Source: Diphasiastrum complanatum | Taxonomy: Eukaryota > Streptophyta > Lycopodiopsida > Lycopodiales > Lycopodiaceae | Length of the DNA stretch: 64,000 nt | Assembly: GCA_029204225.1 (NCBI GenBank) | Contig: CM055108.1 | Span: 21,996,326-22,060,325, forward strand | Direction of reading: 5' to 3' | Shown here: positions 21,224 to 33,506 of the stretch, one piece after another | Position numbering within the stretch: the first letter of the stretch is position 1 | Layout: every line of letters starts with the position of its first letter | Notes under the pieces: generated by a model | What the model was told of the DNA's origin: nothing | Seen by the model: only the letters and a program-made list of their open reading frames with translations | Database searches by the model: none | Made by a program: the position numbers and the translations under genes

Positions 21224-22004
21224 GAAATAGATTTGATTGACTTGAAACTCACAAAGGTCTCACACTTGCAGTGTTTCACTCAAATTTGATTTCTAATCCA
21301 ACAAATGGGCTTATAATCACAGTTCTATCACTCTCTCACAAAGCTGGAATGAAGATAAGATGAAATGAAAACTACTTTCAAACAAATCTTGCCAAGAAAT
21401 GGATTTGATTGTCTCTAGAAACTCACTAAGGTCTCTCTCTTGTAGTTTTTCACTCAAATTAGATTTCTAATCCAACAAATGGACTTATAATCTCAGTTCT
21501 AGCACTTCCTCACAAAGTTGGAATGAAGATAAGATGATGTGAAATCTACTTACAATCAAATCTTGCCAATTTTGGCTATTTTTGGACAAAAAAATGACTT
21601 AATCTCTTTCTTCCTTCTTGGTGTACTTTCAAGACCTGTTTTTAACCTTAATAGGACTTGAACTCAGCCTAGATTAATTAGATTCCATGAAATAAATTCA
21701 AATCTAATCAATGGCAAATGATCTTGGTAGATTATCCCAGGATCTCCACCAAAAATTACACCAACAGCTCACAAATTGAATTTTTTTGGATCAAATGAAT
21801 ACCATGCATTAAATGCAGGTTCAGAGGTGCCCACACATGTGGACAGTACGGATTTGGACCCCTACCAAGTTTGGGATCAAATCTCCTCACCAAAATCAAG
21901 ATTCTAGCTTGCCCTCTCAATACTAGTTTTTAGCACCGAAACTTGCTAAAAATGGATTTGCATTAGATCAATGGCTTATGCTCTTGTACTTGGCTCTGAT
22001 ACCA

Positions 22005-22605
22005 TGTGAAAGTACTGTACTTTAGGACCATAAATGGATCTACAAAAGATCCACAAGAGTGATTGGATGCTTGCTTAACAATCTATCAAAAAACTAGACA
22101 CAAAAAAGTTGATCTAGATTGGCAATTTGACAAACAACAAGCATTAACAATCAAAAGCATTGATAAACATTGAAATCCGAGCCCACACGTGTGTACTACA
22201 GGCTGTAGTATGGCCTTCAACCTGAGAAACAAGTAGAAATTGATTTGGTTTCATTTGGATCACAAAAACTCAATGTACATAGTGAACTAGCTTGAGATTG
22301 CCAATGAGCTCCAAAAATTTTCTATCTTCTCTATGGAGAGAGGGAATACATAGCAAATTCGACTTCCTTCTTGAAGTTAGGTGGATTTCAGCATGTAATA
22401 AGGAAGTTAACTCACTCTCCTTGACCTAAAATGAAACCCTAGTCTATTTCCTAGAGTTATGCTTGGTAGGTAGCTAGTTGGTCAAATTTTCACCTTAAAC
22501 TTAGGTGTAGGTCCTATAAAGTAGGGATGACCACCAAATAGACATGACCAACTCTCTTGACTTGACCTAACCTACATTAGGATGGGTTTCCCATGTAGCA
22601 TCATT
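22005..22605 (-). repeat. Copia-4 5' LTR, truncated
   Basis: It matches 18141-18741 with a few substitutions and small indels (for example a 3-base loss near 22331). The match stops at GTAGCATCAT (22605), about 100 bases short of a full LTR; gypsy sequence follows at once. Confidence 0.8.
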
Positions 22606-23609
22606 CCTTACAAATGGCCTTAGGATAAGATTTACAAGGTGCCTTAGCTTTTAGAACATTCACTCTCACAATTAGTCAGGTTAATTTCCAAAGTCTTACC
22701 ATTGCCTCCTGGGATTTCAATCATGTGAGCAGACCCTTTCTTCCTTTCTAGACAAAATTTCATCATATGTCCAGGCTTCTTACAGACAAAACATAACCAG
22801 GACATAGATTTCTTGAATCTCTTTCTCTTCGGCTTCTTGGGTTCCGATGCTGCTTGATCTAATTCGTCAAGATATTTTGCTTGCTCTGGACCGTGCTTCT
22901 TAACCTTATTGATTTTCAAAGTGGTGGGAATTTGCGCAAATTGCATCCTAGATGCCACCATTGTGGAATCATATGCCTTCGCAATCTAGAAGACATCCTC
23001 GAGGCTTTGAAGCACATTTCGCTTGCATTCGTTCTGATAGTCGGCTGGCAAACCTAGGACAAACTGCCATAATGCTAACTTCGTATCGAATGATGGAACC
23101 CTATTCCATAGGTCCATGAATTCTTGGATATAAGAGTCTAAACTTTTTGTACCCATCTTGCAATTCACGAACTTCAATTTGTAGTCCACGTCATCAGCAA
23201 CTACGAAAACTTTCTTGAAAACTTCCGCAAACGCATCCCAAGTAGTTGGCTTCATCGGTAAATCTTGCCACCACGATAACGCTTTGCCACGTAAGAACAA
23301 CACGACACTTTCAATTTTCTTCTCATCAGGAACACCGTGCAGATTGAAGTAACTACTCCACCACTTGGCCAGCCAGTCCTCGACGACTTCAGGTTTCTTT
23401 TCATTCTTCTTGCTCACATAAACCTCTGATTGAAAACCGAGATTGGGTGAAGACATCAATTTGACTTGATTCAAAAGAACCTCCATTTGCTGATCTCTCA
23501 TCTGATTACAGTTAGTCATATCATTGAGTGTCGTACTCAACTGCTGACAAATCACCATATAAGATGGCGCACCTGGATTTGCAGCTTGATTTGAAGTTTC
23601 TTCGGCCAT
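22606..23609 (-). pseudogene. Ty3-gypsy gag
   Basis: The minus-strand start MAEETSNQAANPGAPSYMVI (23609) opens a Gag of the Retrotrans_gag type: VVEDWLAKWWSSYFNLHGVP, LFLRGKALSWWQDLPMKPTT and MGTKSLDSYIQEFMDLWNRV are its hallmarks. A single TAG (22986-22988) interrupts the frame, which resumes through IAKAYDSTMVASRMQFAQ to a basic KKPKRKRFKKS stretch and a CCHC knuckle, CFVCKKPGHMMKFC (about 22770). It forms the particle shell. The rest of the element (protease, RT, integrase) is lost at the 22605 junction. Confidence 0.8.
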
Positions 23610-25616
23610 CTCGATATATCTATCCTGGAAATTGAACTGATTTTTTACTTTTACAAAATTTTACGTAAAAATTCAGTTCTACGGAAATTGTCAACTATAA
23701 AATCCAGTTCTGTATCTAATCGTCAGAGTACATGCGTATGACCACTCAAAACAAATCTAAACTACTCATGCATGTCTTTAAGAAACCACATGCAGACATT
23801 CCATGCAAGCACAGTACCTCAAAATAGAAAATTGTCATGCATGCAATTAGAACAATTGGAAATTTTACCAATTTTGCTCACAAAATTGCGAAATTTCAGA
23901 TGCTCATATCTTTGGCTACAGAACACCAAATTGGGTGTTGTAAAGCTCAATATAGAGGGAGACCTAGTGAACAAGACACTTGCCACACTAGCCTGCCACC
24001 TAGGACTCACATGTGTGAGTTTAGAATAGCCAATTAAGCTATAGGAGGGCGTATTTTTTCAAGACCAATATGTCAAAAAACATGCAAACACTCAACCAAG
24101 CCTATAAATGATGATCCAAACAGTCTTAAATGGTCTCTAAGAGTTCCACGAAGCCTTTATACAGATCCTATGAAGCAGTATGGGCTGAGAACCATGAATT
24201 CTTGGTTTCTAAAAGTCAAAATTGCTACAAATTTGATGGAATTGAAACATAAGTCTCTACCCATCAATTCACAGGTCTGATGGCTTTCTGGGAAGGTAAA
24301 AAGGAACACAAATCTTGCTGGAAAAAAACCAGAATCATCCTCTTATGGATTTAGAGAAATCCATCCTCCAAAATTCACCGAAATTGGTCAATTTTTGACA
24401 CTTTTTGACTTCCTACAAACCCAATTGCTGGAATTCTTGTCTCTAACTTCTAGGACAGCTTCAAAAGACTAAGATTCATCTTTTTCCAGCTTCAATTGAT
24501 GTTTAACAACCTCCTACCATCCAAATCCATGAAAAAACAAGCAAAAATCATGAATTTTAGCCCTTTCTAGGTTTTTTCACCATGCACAATTGGAAATTAA
24601 TGGCAAGAACATTTTTGAAATCCACATGCAATCCAGAATACAGAGTTATAACCAATCAATTGATCTGATCTTGCTGGATTTTGAATTCTGCCCTCCATTT
24701 TGTGCCAAAAACGTGGAAAACAAGCCAAATTTGGCCACAAAAGAGCCGAGAATCCAAATACATGGAAAGATCCAACATGCAAACTGAGTTTCAACTACTT
24801 CAAAGTGAAATAACTTTCTGGAAATTTCAGACCCTTCACTAGTTTTGACCTACACATGCTAAAACTCCAAAAAAGACACCAAAATTGATTTCCTAGCACA
24901 ATTCTCCACAAACCCTAATGAATTTGAGAGAGATATGGAACATGCAAATTGAATTTGGGAAGATCCACCAACTTGCAACCTTGCTCCTCTCCTTGGATGA
25001 GAATACTTGTTGAATACCACCAAGCTCCAATGAAAAGCACCACCTCTCCAAGCTTGTAAGCCTTGTTCTTATACCACTATAAGGGAAGCTCCTTAGATCC
25101 TGCTTACTAATCCTAAACACAAAGGGTAACACACTATCGAGAAACCACTCAACCAAGTAGAGGCATCCAATCTCTAGAAGCCTCACCCCCAAGCCAAGGA
25201 ACAAGAAGCATGAAAGTAGAGTGAGAGCCTGGCAATGAATCAAGAACCATGATGAGGAGTAGGGCGAGTTTGGACCCATTATATAGAGCCAAAAGCATCT
25301 TGGGCACCCAGCCATGCATAGTCCTATGTTCCCTATACATAGATTCACCTATGCATGGACCAACTATTCATAGAATTGCTATTGATAACTCTACACATGC
25401 ATACACTGTCTCATACCTTGTCTAAACTCCATTTAGTGTGTTCTAGGCCTCACAAGGATATTTGTTACTTTCGGGTCACATCCAGTATGACGTGGCATAA
25501 CTAACGGCTTGTTTCACTGGAGTACCGTGTATCCAAGACTAGGAGTATACTATGGGCCCTTTTCCTCGTTGGGGCTTTCTAGCGTGACCAACCCCCCGTT
25601 GGAAAACTCCCTAACA
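23610..25616 (-). repeat. Gypsy leader and 5' LTR
   Basis: No gene is seen here. On the minus strand an LTR-like start TGTTAGGGAGTTTTCCAACG lies at 25616, and a CTATATAA box at 25277-25286 is well placed for its promoter. The sequence continues to the Gag start at 23609. No clear primer site was found, so the LTR 3' end is undefined. Short ORFs (for example 24893-25348) show no protein features. Confidence 0.45.
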
Positions 25617-27180
25617 TCATTGTTATCACAATAGCTAATATGCAGATTCTCTATTTTCTTTATGTGCATGAGTATTGTCCAAACACTCATAGTTAGTTTC
25701 TCTTTTTGTTAGTGATACTCGCTCCTACAACTGAAGAAAATATTTGATTGTCGACTATCAATGAACTGATCGAATTAACCAACCAAAGTTGACTTTAGTC
25801 GTTTTATATTGAACAGAGGCAGAAGCTTTCGTAACAGTTGGACGATAGTAAGAAGTCACAACAAAATCGGTAAGCGTGGATTACCAAAAGGAGTTACCCC
25901 CATTCCGAAAATGTGTCATAACCGAGAAAAAAAAGCGTGACATACATTTTTACAGTTCAGAATACCCAAAAAAGACAACATATGCGATGGGTGGGAGTGT
26001 CTTCAAAATCGAAAAAGTTGTTGGCTCGAAACACAGTCCTATAGAATCGGGGTTTTGCACGCACATTTTGATAACTATACGATGGAAATAAATTGGTTTA
26101 ATGCGCTTCACCTTCTAGACACGGGTTTGGGAACGCTAATTCAAAAAAAGAAATCAACCAAAATCTTCAAACCTTTTCGTTTTATTGGTTTTTCTGCCAA
26201 GTGCCAATTTACCCCCTGGGAGGGCCTAGGCTTACTTACATAGCTTTTATTTCATTAACTGTAGCCCAATTTGGATTTGTTATCTGTAGTAGCATTTCGA
26301 ATTCTCATATTTCGGCCGAACTTTTTTAAGACATTGGTCAAACTTTTTGAGTCGGGTTTTCGGCTTTCATTGAAGGAAGGAGTGTCAGTAATAAAATTTT
26401 GGTTTGACTTTGGGGTAAAGCTGGTAAAACTCCAACACAAAGAACTCCGAAGAAAAACGTGAAGCGAACCTGGGTGGGCTTTGCCCTGCTCTGGCCGATA
26501 TTTGCCAGGGATCGATGTGGTGAATGGCAAAACTTTTGCATAGCATAGGTTGACCAATCTTCAATTCGAGGTTTGGCAGTTCAAAGAGTGCATGGCCATT
26601 GCAGATGTCTAATTGTTTCGTTTGTCTAAGACACCTACATAGATATTCTACTAGTCAAAAGGTCGATCTAGGTAATACTCTGAATTCCATAGTTCGATTT
26701 GATACTTTATAATTCATTGTTTTTCTTTGTTTGGTAGGGTCTAAATCATCTCCTTATCGAAGTTAGGCATCAGTGACACCAATAGAAACAACAAGCTCAA
26801 TAATTGAGACGTTATGGACATAGATTAGTGGAACACTCTAGAGGAATGTCTCCCTAAAGTGAGAGATGCAAACATATGTCTAATCAATCTAGGGACACTA
26901 GATGAACACAAAACATAACAACAATTGCTTCACTAAGCAAGGGTAAGAGAGAAGCCTACGAATATCAACATGTGTTTGTTTGGGACTATGTCCATCTAGA
27001 AGGGATATCCCCTAAATTAGTGACTCACAGAATACCATTTAGAATTGACACTAGATTAACTTGATAAAACTAATGAAGAGTACCCTACCATACAAAGGCA
27101 TGCGTTTATAAAGAGCTCAAGAGAATGAAAGGCTCATCTTTCTAGTAGAAGACACTTGAGTGGTATTTTTTGATATTGCC
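25617..27180. other. Stretch without a recognisable gene
   Basis: AT-rich sequence with no coding pattern. The ORFs at 25876-26091 and 26255-26557 have no motifs. I see nothing further. Confidence 0.4.
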
Positions 27181-27189
27181 CAATCCCAA

Positions 27190-27700
27190 AAATAATTCCA
27201 CACAGATATATGGGTATGCATGGATTACCAAAAAGTGAACAAAGAAACAATAAACTATCGACTATCATTTATATATCTTGTATTAAAAGAATTAACATGG
27301 GGACATCATAATAATCCATTAATGGATTATTTTGTCGGATATAACCAAATATTTATTGTCAAATAAAATAAGCTAGAAACCACATTCATCACCATATTTG
27401 CCATATTCACATAGTACGTCATTGGGATTGAAAATGATTCATGAATGATTGATTAGAGGATTTCTTGGATGATAACCTCAAGATGTTTACAGATGAACTA
27501 TGTGGAGTGTCCACAATATGCAATCCTAAGAAAATGGTTTTTGATAGAGGCTTAGTGAAAATATTAACATTCATTACATTTGTTGCACAAAAATCAACTA
27601 ATTTTCTTAACAGTACCAAGATTTGTCAATGCCAAATTCACTTGACAATTGATTCTCGTCTTCTGGAGCAGGTCAAGATGATTGCTTAGTAAGAGAGCAT
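27190..27700 (+). pseudogene. Gypsy reverse-transcriptase relic
   Basis: Broken plus-strand frames give VCMDYQKVNKETINYRLSFI, VLKELTWG, MDYFVGYNQIFIVK and LETTFITIFAIFT. These align with the RT core of Ty3-gypsy elements (usual patterns VDYRKLN and LDGFSGYNQI...KTTF). Stops and losses are many; the YMDD region is not readable. It lies a few hundred bases upstream of the YLMG1-like gene. Confidence 0.5.
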
Positions 27701-28010
27701 CAACAACACACATGGCAATGATAATACTACCACAATCAACTCAAGACCATGCTAAATCAAGTGAATGACTTAACACAGCATGCAGAATAACGTGGCCACA
27801 CTTCATCGGTGCTCTACTATTGCAACTAATGCTTGTAAAGTGAACAATTGCTTCGAGACAAAAGGCCAAAAGGTCAACAATACACCGAGGGCCAAACTTG
27901 AAGCAACGAAAGCAAAGAACTAGGAAATGAAAAGCGTTATAGAAAATCTAAAAAAATCTCGAAGGCCCCAGTGCACAGGTTTTTTTTTTTTTTAAATTAG
28001 CTGCCTAGGC

Positions 28011-28080
28011 GCCACGTGTCTGAGCAACCAAAGATTATCCCTAAGCGTTTTTAATGGAATATTGAGAGTGAATATATAAC
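28011..28080 (+). promoter_or_regulatory. Core promoter of the YLMG1-like gene
   Basis: GCCACGTGTC (28011-28020) is a G-box, GATTATCC (28033-28040) is an I-box (GATAA reversed), and AATATATAAC (28071-28080) is a TATA box. G-box plus I-box close together is the known pattern of light-responsive plant promoters and suits a plastid protein gene. The same set, diverged and inverted, occurs at 1562-1667. Confidence 0.6.
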
Positions 28081-28101
28081 CAAGCTCCCAGATTTACCTA
28101 C

Positions 28102-28233
28102 ATGTGTGTGCCTGGGCGTGGCAGTGCCGGTGCCTCCTGCACCCTCTCAATGGCTGACCGGCGCACCTGCCTGCATCTGCCCGGCACCACCGCCTCCCTG
28201 CCCAGCGCTGCCCGGTGCCGCCCACGAAAATAG
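28102..28233 (+). other. Upstream ORF in the YLMG1-like leader
   Basis: ATG at 28102 opens 43 codons (MCVPGRGSAGASCTLSMADR ...) to TAG at 28231, well upstream of the main ATG at 28441. Further upstream ATGs lie near 28313 and 28346. If transcription starts near 28105 as the TATA box predicts, this ATG may just be missed, or it may dampen translation. Function is unproven. Confidence 0.3.
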
Positions 28234-28440
28234 GTGCTCTCCCATTTTTGACGGGCACCGCACGCATGGGCACGTGTCAGCCTGTCGCGCAACCGGGGCC
28301 AAATGGCAAAATATGGACGGCGACGATTCCACCTCCCAAACAGCTATGAATGCAACGTCCTGTCACATTTTTTCTCTTTTTCTTTTTCTCTTTCTCTCTC
28401 TCATTTTTGTGTGTGGCCAAGAGCTCACAGAGCTCTGGCG

Positions 28441-29202
28441 ATGGCTGCCATCTCTTTGCCTCGCATCTTCACGCCTGCATCCTTTTCCTGCCACGGACAT
28501 CTCCACCTTCCGAAGCGTGGCCATGCTGCATCGGCCTTTCCAGCCATGTCGCTCATCCCTCTGCCAAGGCTGTGTATTGCAGAATCTCCCCGTCTTTTAG
28601 GGTTCAATCATCAGCCCTTAGGGTTTGCATTTCAGGAAAGGCCAAGCCACAGATCTCGCATCAGTGCAGGACGAAGAGTTGCTGTAAATGCATTATGTGT
28701 TCAATCTTCTGCAGAGGGTTTTTCAGCCATTGTTGGTGCAGTTTCAAGGAGTTTCGTTGCAGCAGCCCTGTTTGCAAAAGCTATGTTCAGAACCCTAAAA
28801 GAAGATTTGTTTTCTGCTATAGCGCCTCTTCGTCAGGAAGAAGTGAAAACCCTGGCATCCTTGAAGGGAGGGTTACAGTATGCGGTTCTTCCTCTGTGCT
28901 TTGCAGCGATTAGTCAATCTCCTCCTGTGAGCACTCCACTTACGGTTGTGGCTGCTGGGATGGCGAAGTGGCTCGAGTTGTATAGTGGAGTACTGATGAT
29001 ACGCGTTCTTTTGACTTGGTTTCCAAACATTCCATGGGACCGACAACCGCTTCAGGCGATTCGGGACATGTGTGATCCTTATCTCAATCTCTTCCGAAAT
29101 CTTGTTCCTCCTATTTTCAATGCACTAGATGTAAGCCCTATGCTTGCCTTTTTCGTTCTCGGCCTGTTGGCTTCAATTCTAAATACGAGCGTGCAAGGAT
29201 AA
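28441..29202 (+). CDS. YLMG1: Plastid YGGT-family (YLMG1/Ycf19-like) membrane protein
   Basis: A 253-residue protein of the YGGT family. The plant YLMG1 group acts in thylakoids and is linked to nucleoid partitioning and cytochrome b6f assembly. Residues 1 to about 85 are rich in Ser, Arg and His with few acids (MAAISLPRIFTPASFSCHGH), a chloroplast transit peptide. Residues about 95-115 and 145-165 are hydrophobic. The YGGT domain fills the C-terminus: YSGVLMIRVLLTWFPNIPWD, LQAIRDMCDPYLNLFRNLVP and a last membrane helix MLAFFVLGLLASIL. I chose ATG 28441 because the transit peptide starts there; the frame is open further upstream (28303), but that part resembles leader sequence. There is a single exon with a CT-rich leader just before the start (28367-28402). 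AATAAA-like signals follow at 29239 and 29319. It appears intact and is the only clear known host gene here. Confidence 0.93.
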   Translation: MAAISLPRIFTPASFSCHGHLHLPKRGHAASAFPAMSLIPLPRLCIAESPRLLGFNHQPLGFAFQERPSHRSRISAGRRVAVNALCVQSSAEGFSAIVGAVSRSFVAAALFAKAMFRTLKEDLFSAIAPLRQEEVKTLASLKGGLQYAVLPLCFAAISQSPPVSTPLTVVAAGMAKWLELYSGVLMIRVLLTWFPNIPWDRQPLQAIRDMCDPYLNLFRNLVPPIFNALDVSPMLAFFVLGLLASILNTSVQG

Positions 29203-30230
29203 GGCAGGTAGACAAATTTCTTGACCACCAAAAGCAAGCAATAAAAGCATGACAGCTGACAACTGAATGTAGCTCTATTGGAGGGAGGATGTAGCACCGT
29301 AGAGGTGCACCTCGCACTCAATAAAATTGGGGTTTGAGAGAAATGTTTTCAGTAGTTTCCAAGGGTATATAATTCAAAAACCCCTGCAATCACACAGTTT
29401 TTTGAAGTAAATAGTTCTAGCTGATTATGCCACTATAGCTAATAGAGGAACGTTAGGATTAGACAATGAGCATGATCCGAAGTTCTTGCCAAGCAATCTT
29501 TTGGTGGGACTTGATTTTTGTGTTTGAAAAGTTTTCTACCAATTTATTTTCTAAAAGAAGCTTTTTCTTTTGTATGGCAAGTTTGCTAGCTGTTTAAGGT
29601 TTTTGGGTTGAATGCAGCCTTTGTGAAGTTGACGAGTTCTGTTGTACAAGCAATTATTTTTGGAAGAATGCTATCATATAGAGGATATGATAGCAATGTT
29701 TCGATGAGCATGAACTCATCAATGAGCTATCCTTGACAATTACATTGCTTCATGTTGTTTTGTGTGCCATTATAACAGGATATTACTCATAAAATTTATC
29801 GTCTTTATATTGTTTGTGTGCCATTATGATTGCATGTTATTGATAAAATTCAGCGAAAGTATCCTACTCTTTGGTGCAGAACGTGTTAACGCTTGTTTTA
29901 GCTCCTTGTTTTAATGTTTTTTTTGTTCCGATTAAGCTGCTTTCATGTTATGATGTTTTTGGCAAATAATGCAAGCTGCAGTCAAGAGTTCCCTGCACTG
30001 GGCAAATAGAGTAATTTGTCCAATGCTTGCAAGATTGTTACGCACGTCTTTCAAAGGAACATTATGACATTCTACCAAGAATTTTTGCTTCAAGTCCATG
30101 GAAACACAAAGGTTGTGTTGGTAGTACTACACCAAATACTAACTTTACTCAAGTTTTGAAGACTATCAATAGAAGTGACATTACAAAGGATTACAACATC
30201 AATAATGATTGTCTAAATCTTTCAAATTGA
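29203..30230. other. 3' flank of YLMG1-like gene
   Basis: 3' UTR and spacer. CAATAAAAG (29239) and CTCAATAAAATTG (29317) are candidate polyadenylation signals. The rest is AT-rich with no coding pattern; the small ORF 30027-30230 has no features. Confidence 0.5.
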
Positions 30231-32861
30231 CTAATTGTTCATGATATGCGTTTGAGATACAATTAGCACTTGGGGTTGTTAGCATATGTAATGAGATTGT
30301 CTTATCCTGCCAGCAGGCTGCATCGTCCATAAATCTGGATGGAGGTTGTCTTGGTCGATTTGATCTTCCTGGTTGAGTCTCGACCCCCTGATGTGATTCG
30401 TCCTGCTGAGGTTCTGTCTCATTTTCCGAGTTTGTATCGATTTCCTGATTTTCGATCTTGTTGTCTTTTTCTATACCTGTATCGGAAAATTTTTCGATAC
30501 CTAGATAAGAAACCTCTTGAGCTTTTCCCTTGTGGTTGATGAATCGATTTTTCACAAAGATGACATCTTTGCTCGTGAATGATTTTTTTGTTTCCAAATT
30601 GTAGAGCTTGTATGCCTTGTGATCTGGGGAGTAGCCAACAAAAATCGATTTTATGCTTTTGTCATCCAGCTTCTTCTTGAGATCTTCAGGAATCTAATCA
30701 TAAGCGATGCAACCAAACACTTTAATGTTTTTGAGTGATGGTTTTAATCCTATCCACACCTCATAAGATGTCTTGCCATTCAAGGCTTTGGTGATGGATC
30801 GATTTTGTAGGTAGGCAGCTGTAGTAACAGCTTCTACCTAAAATTTCTTTGGAAGAGAGGCATGGGCCAACATGCTCTTGGCACTTTCGATAAGTGTCCG
30901 ATTCTTCCGATCAGCTACACCATTGAACTGAGGTGAGTAGCTTGTAAACTCTTTGAATTCGGTGGAGATAAATTTTCCCCCTCCATCTATGCGTAGAGCT
31001 TTAATCTTCCTCTAGGTCTGATTTTCAACAAACGCATTGAACATGAAGAACTTGAATGCCTTTGATTTGTTCTTCATGAAGTAGGTTGCAGTTCTTCGAG
31101 AGAAGTCATCGATGAAATTTAGGAGGTATAGAGCTCCTCCGTTAGAAGTAGTTTGCATCGGGCCACAAATATCTCTATGTATAAGATCGAACAGGCCCTT
31201 GGAAGTATGAACAGAGTCTGAAAAGAACGGACTTCTTGCATGCTTGCTAATTATACAATTTTCACATGGAGAAGTTGGCTTGCCAATAGTAGGTAGATCT
31301 TGTACTAGTTTCTGAGTCGACATTTGTTGAATACTGTTGAAATTCAAATGGCCTAATCTGAAATGCCAAAGCATATTAGATGAATCAGAAGTAGAAATCG
31401 AAGAGCTTCACTGTTGGAAGAATAACAGTTGTTGAGTTTGTAGAGATTGCCACTTCTTCTCCCGAAAGCTAGAATTTTTTGAGCTTTGTTAAGGATGGTG
31501 CAGCCGTTTGCATCGAATTCAACCCTCCGACCTAAATCAGTGATTTTGCTAATTGAGAGCAGATTCTTGGTCAGATTTGGGACGTGGAGGACATTGGACA
31601 ACAACTTGACTTCACCCTTTTGAAATTCGATTCTGACTGTTCCTTCACCTTGAATCGAATGTGATGAGTTGTCTCCGAGTTGTACGACTTGAGAGTGGGC
31701 GAAAGATTTATAATCTTTGAACCAGTCTTGATGGTGAGTCATGTGTTGAGTTGCTTCAGAATCGAGATACCAAGAATCGATATCATGTTGTTCCCCGTCC
31801 TTGGTCATGAAGGCTGGTCATGAAGGCTGCCTCATCTTCCTCTTGTTGTTGTATCAAAAAACTAGTTGAGGCCAAATTTGTTTGTTGTTGGGACTGCTTC
31901 TTCTTTTCATTGTTGAATTTCAAAGTTCTGCAGTCTTTGATCTCATGTCCAGTTGTCTTACAGTATCTGCAGAATAATCTTTGCTTTGGTTGGAAAGATG
32001 AAGTGTTCGAATTTGACCTTGAGCCAAAATTCGACCCAAAGCCAAAATTTGACCCTGAGTCAAAATTCGATCCCGACTGCATGTTACTCTTCTTTTTGGA
32101 TTTGAACTTTGAATTTTTGGAATATAGAGCATGAGGATCCGTCTTTGATCTTCAGGAGGATGCAGATTTTTTTATTTCCTCTTGTAGAAGCATCAAAATT
32201 GCTCTTTGATAGAGTAATTTGCTCCTGGGTCGAAATTATCATGACTCAATTTTCATAGGCTTCAGGAAGACTCGAATGTAGAGTCATAACAGCATTAGAA
32301 TCTTCAATGACTAAGCCAATTGCAGCCATTTGCTCCATAAGATTTTTGAAAGTATTGATATGACTTGTAACACTTTCTACTTCAGACATCTTCAAGTCAA
32401 AAATTTCTTCCTCAAGCGTAACTTGGAAGTAACATCCCTGATATCATGTAGGGTTCCTAGGATGTCCCATGTATCCTTGGCTGTCTGAGCATTCCGTATG
32501 TGTATTATATGTGTATCCTTGATGTTGAGAATAATCATGGCAAATGCCTTGCCATCTCTCAGTTTCCATTTGGTGATAATGGTTGCATCACCTTCTGGCT
32601 TGACTTCTGTGCCATCAACAACATCCCACAGTTCTTTGGCTAATAGCATGACTTTCATTTTGAACTTCCAAAGATGATAGTTCCCTCCATCGAGTCTCTC
32701 GATTAGAGAAGACTGATCCATTCTGGTTGAGCGAGATCGTTGGTAGAAGCAACGATTTCGAAATGTTGTTGGCTGCGCACTTGCTAGTGCAATATTTTGA
32801 TAGAAACAAGACTAATAATCTGCAATGGAAGCAGATTATTGGACTGTCTGCTCTGATACAA
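30231..32861 (-). pseudogene. Copia-6 gag-protease-integrase
   Basis: Minus-strand Ty1-copia remnant beginning at 32721 with MDQSSLIERLDGGNYHLWKF (Gag). It continues through a CCHC knuckle (CRYCKTTGHEIKDC, about 31960), protease DSEATQHMTHH (about 31760; the usual GAT is EAT), LWHFRLGHLN zinc finger with CENCIISKHA (31250-31370), integrase IHRDICGPM and NFIDDFSRR, then broken D,D35E parts (YSPQFNGVADRKNR, about 30890-30950) to the RPRQPPSRFMDDAA linker at 30300. RT, RNase H and the left LTR are missing. The primer site on the minus strand, TTGTATCAGAGCAG (about 32848-32861), adjoins the 5' LTR. Confidence 0.85.
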
Positions 32862-33501
32862 TGTCGAAAATCAGTGAAAATGAGCGGAAGCTGGGAGCGA
32901 GCTTGGTGTGTGGATCAGAAACACCACAGTTAGCAACAGAACGTTCAAATTGAAATATTCACAGATGCACAAAGAATGATACAGTAGTAGGACAGAAAGA
33001 TTGCACTTTGATTAATATCAAAATAGTGAGTACAATTGCTTATGTGATAACTTCAGCTTACCGTTGTTGAGCGTGATGACCCTGGCTATTTTTTTGAATA
33101 GAATTTCAAAATCAGAAGAAGTTTTCTGATGAAGATTCTAGGATAATATCTTACAAAATATCTACAACTACCTTCTGTTGCAGTTATTACAACCGCCTCA
33201 TTACAGTTACTTCATGTACAAAGTGGGCGGAATGTCAACGTGAAGTCGTTGGTCCGACAATATCAAAATTTATAAGTATCGAAAAAATATATACCGACTC
33301 AAAAACTACTGACTCGAAAAATATAGAATTTTTCAAGTCGATCCAGTATTGAAAAATTCTGTAAACTTCGATCATGAATTTTTCGATCCCTTGAACAGAA
33401 ATTTGAGTCTTCTGTTCTTGTTTTTCAGGATGCTCATTATTGAATGGATTTGAGGTTGAGCATCGAATTTCAACAGATTGAAGGCAGTCGCTCAATCAAC
33501 A
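32862..33501 (-). repeat. Copia-6 5' LTR
   Basis: 640 bp: on the minus strand it starts TGTTGATTGAGCGACTGCC (33501) and ends GATTTTCGACA (32862), directly before the primer site. TG...CA ends are present. It sits inside the element that starts at 33507; no partner LTR is in the window. Confidence 0.8.
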
Positions 33502-33506
33502 CCTTT

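Larger units (their letters stand above)
18141..22605 (-). mobile_element. Copia-4, non-autonomous copia with foreign ORF
   Basis: A minus-strand LTR element. The 3' LTR is 18141-18841 (701 bp, TG...CA) preceded on the minus strand by GAGGAGGAG; the 5' LTR is 22005-22605, nearly identical but missing its first 100 bases or so at the right. The primer site TGGTATCAGAGCCAAG, matching initiator Met-tRNA, lies at 21989-22004 on the minus strand. Inside are gag and protease (19904-21223) and then, instead of integrase, RT and RNase H, an unrelated 280-codon frame (19052-19894). So it must rely on another element's enzymes. The LTRs differ by few changes, indicating a recent insertion. The right end is joined to a truncated gypsy element. 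Confidence 0.85.

Noticed and set aside
24893..25348. 151-codon minus-strand ORF
   Set aside because: It lies in the gypsy LTR/leader, has no domain, and starts far from the predicted transcript start.
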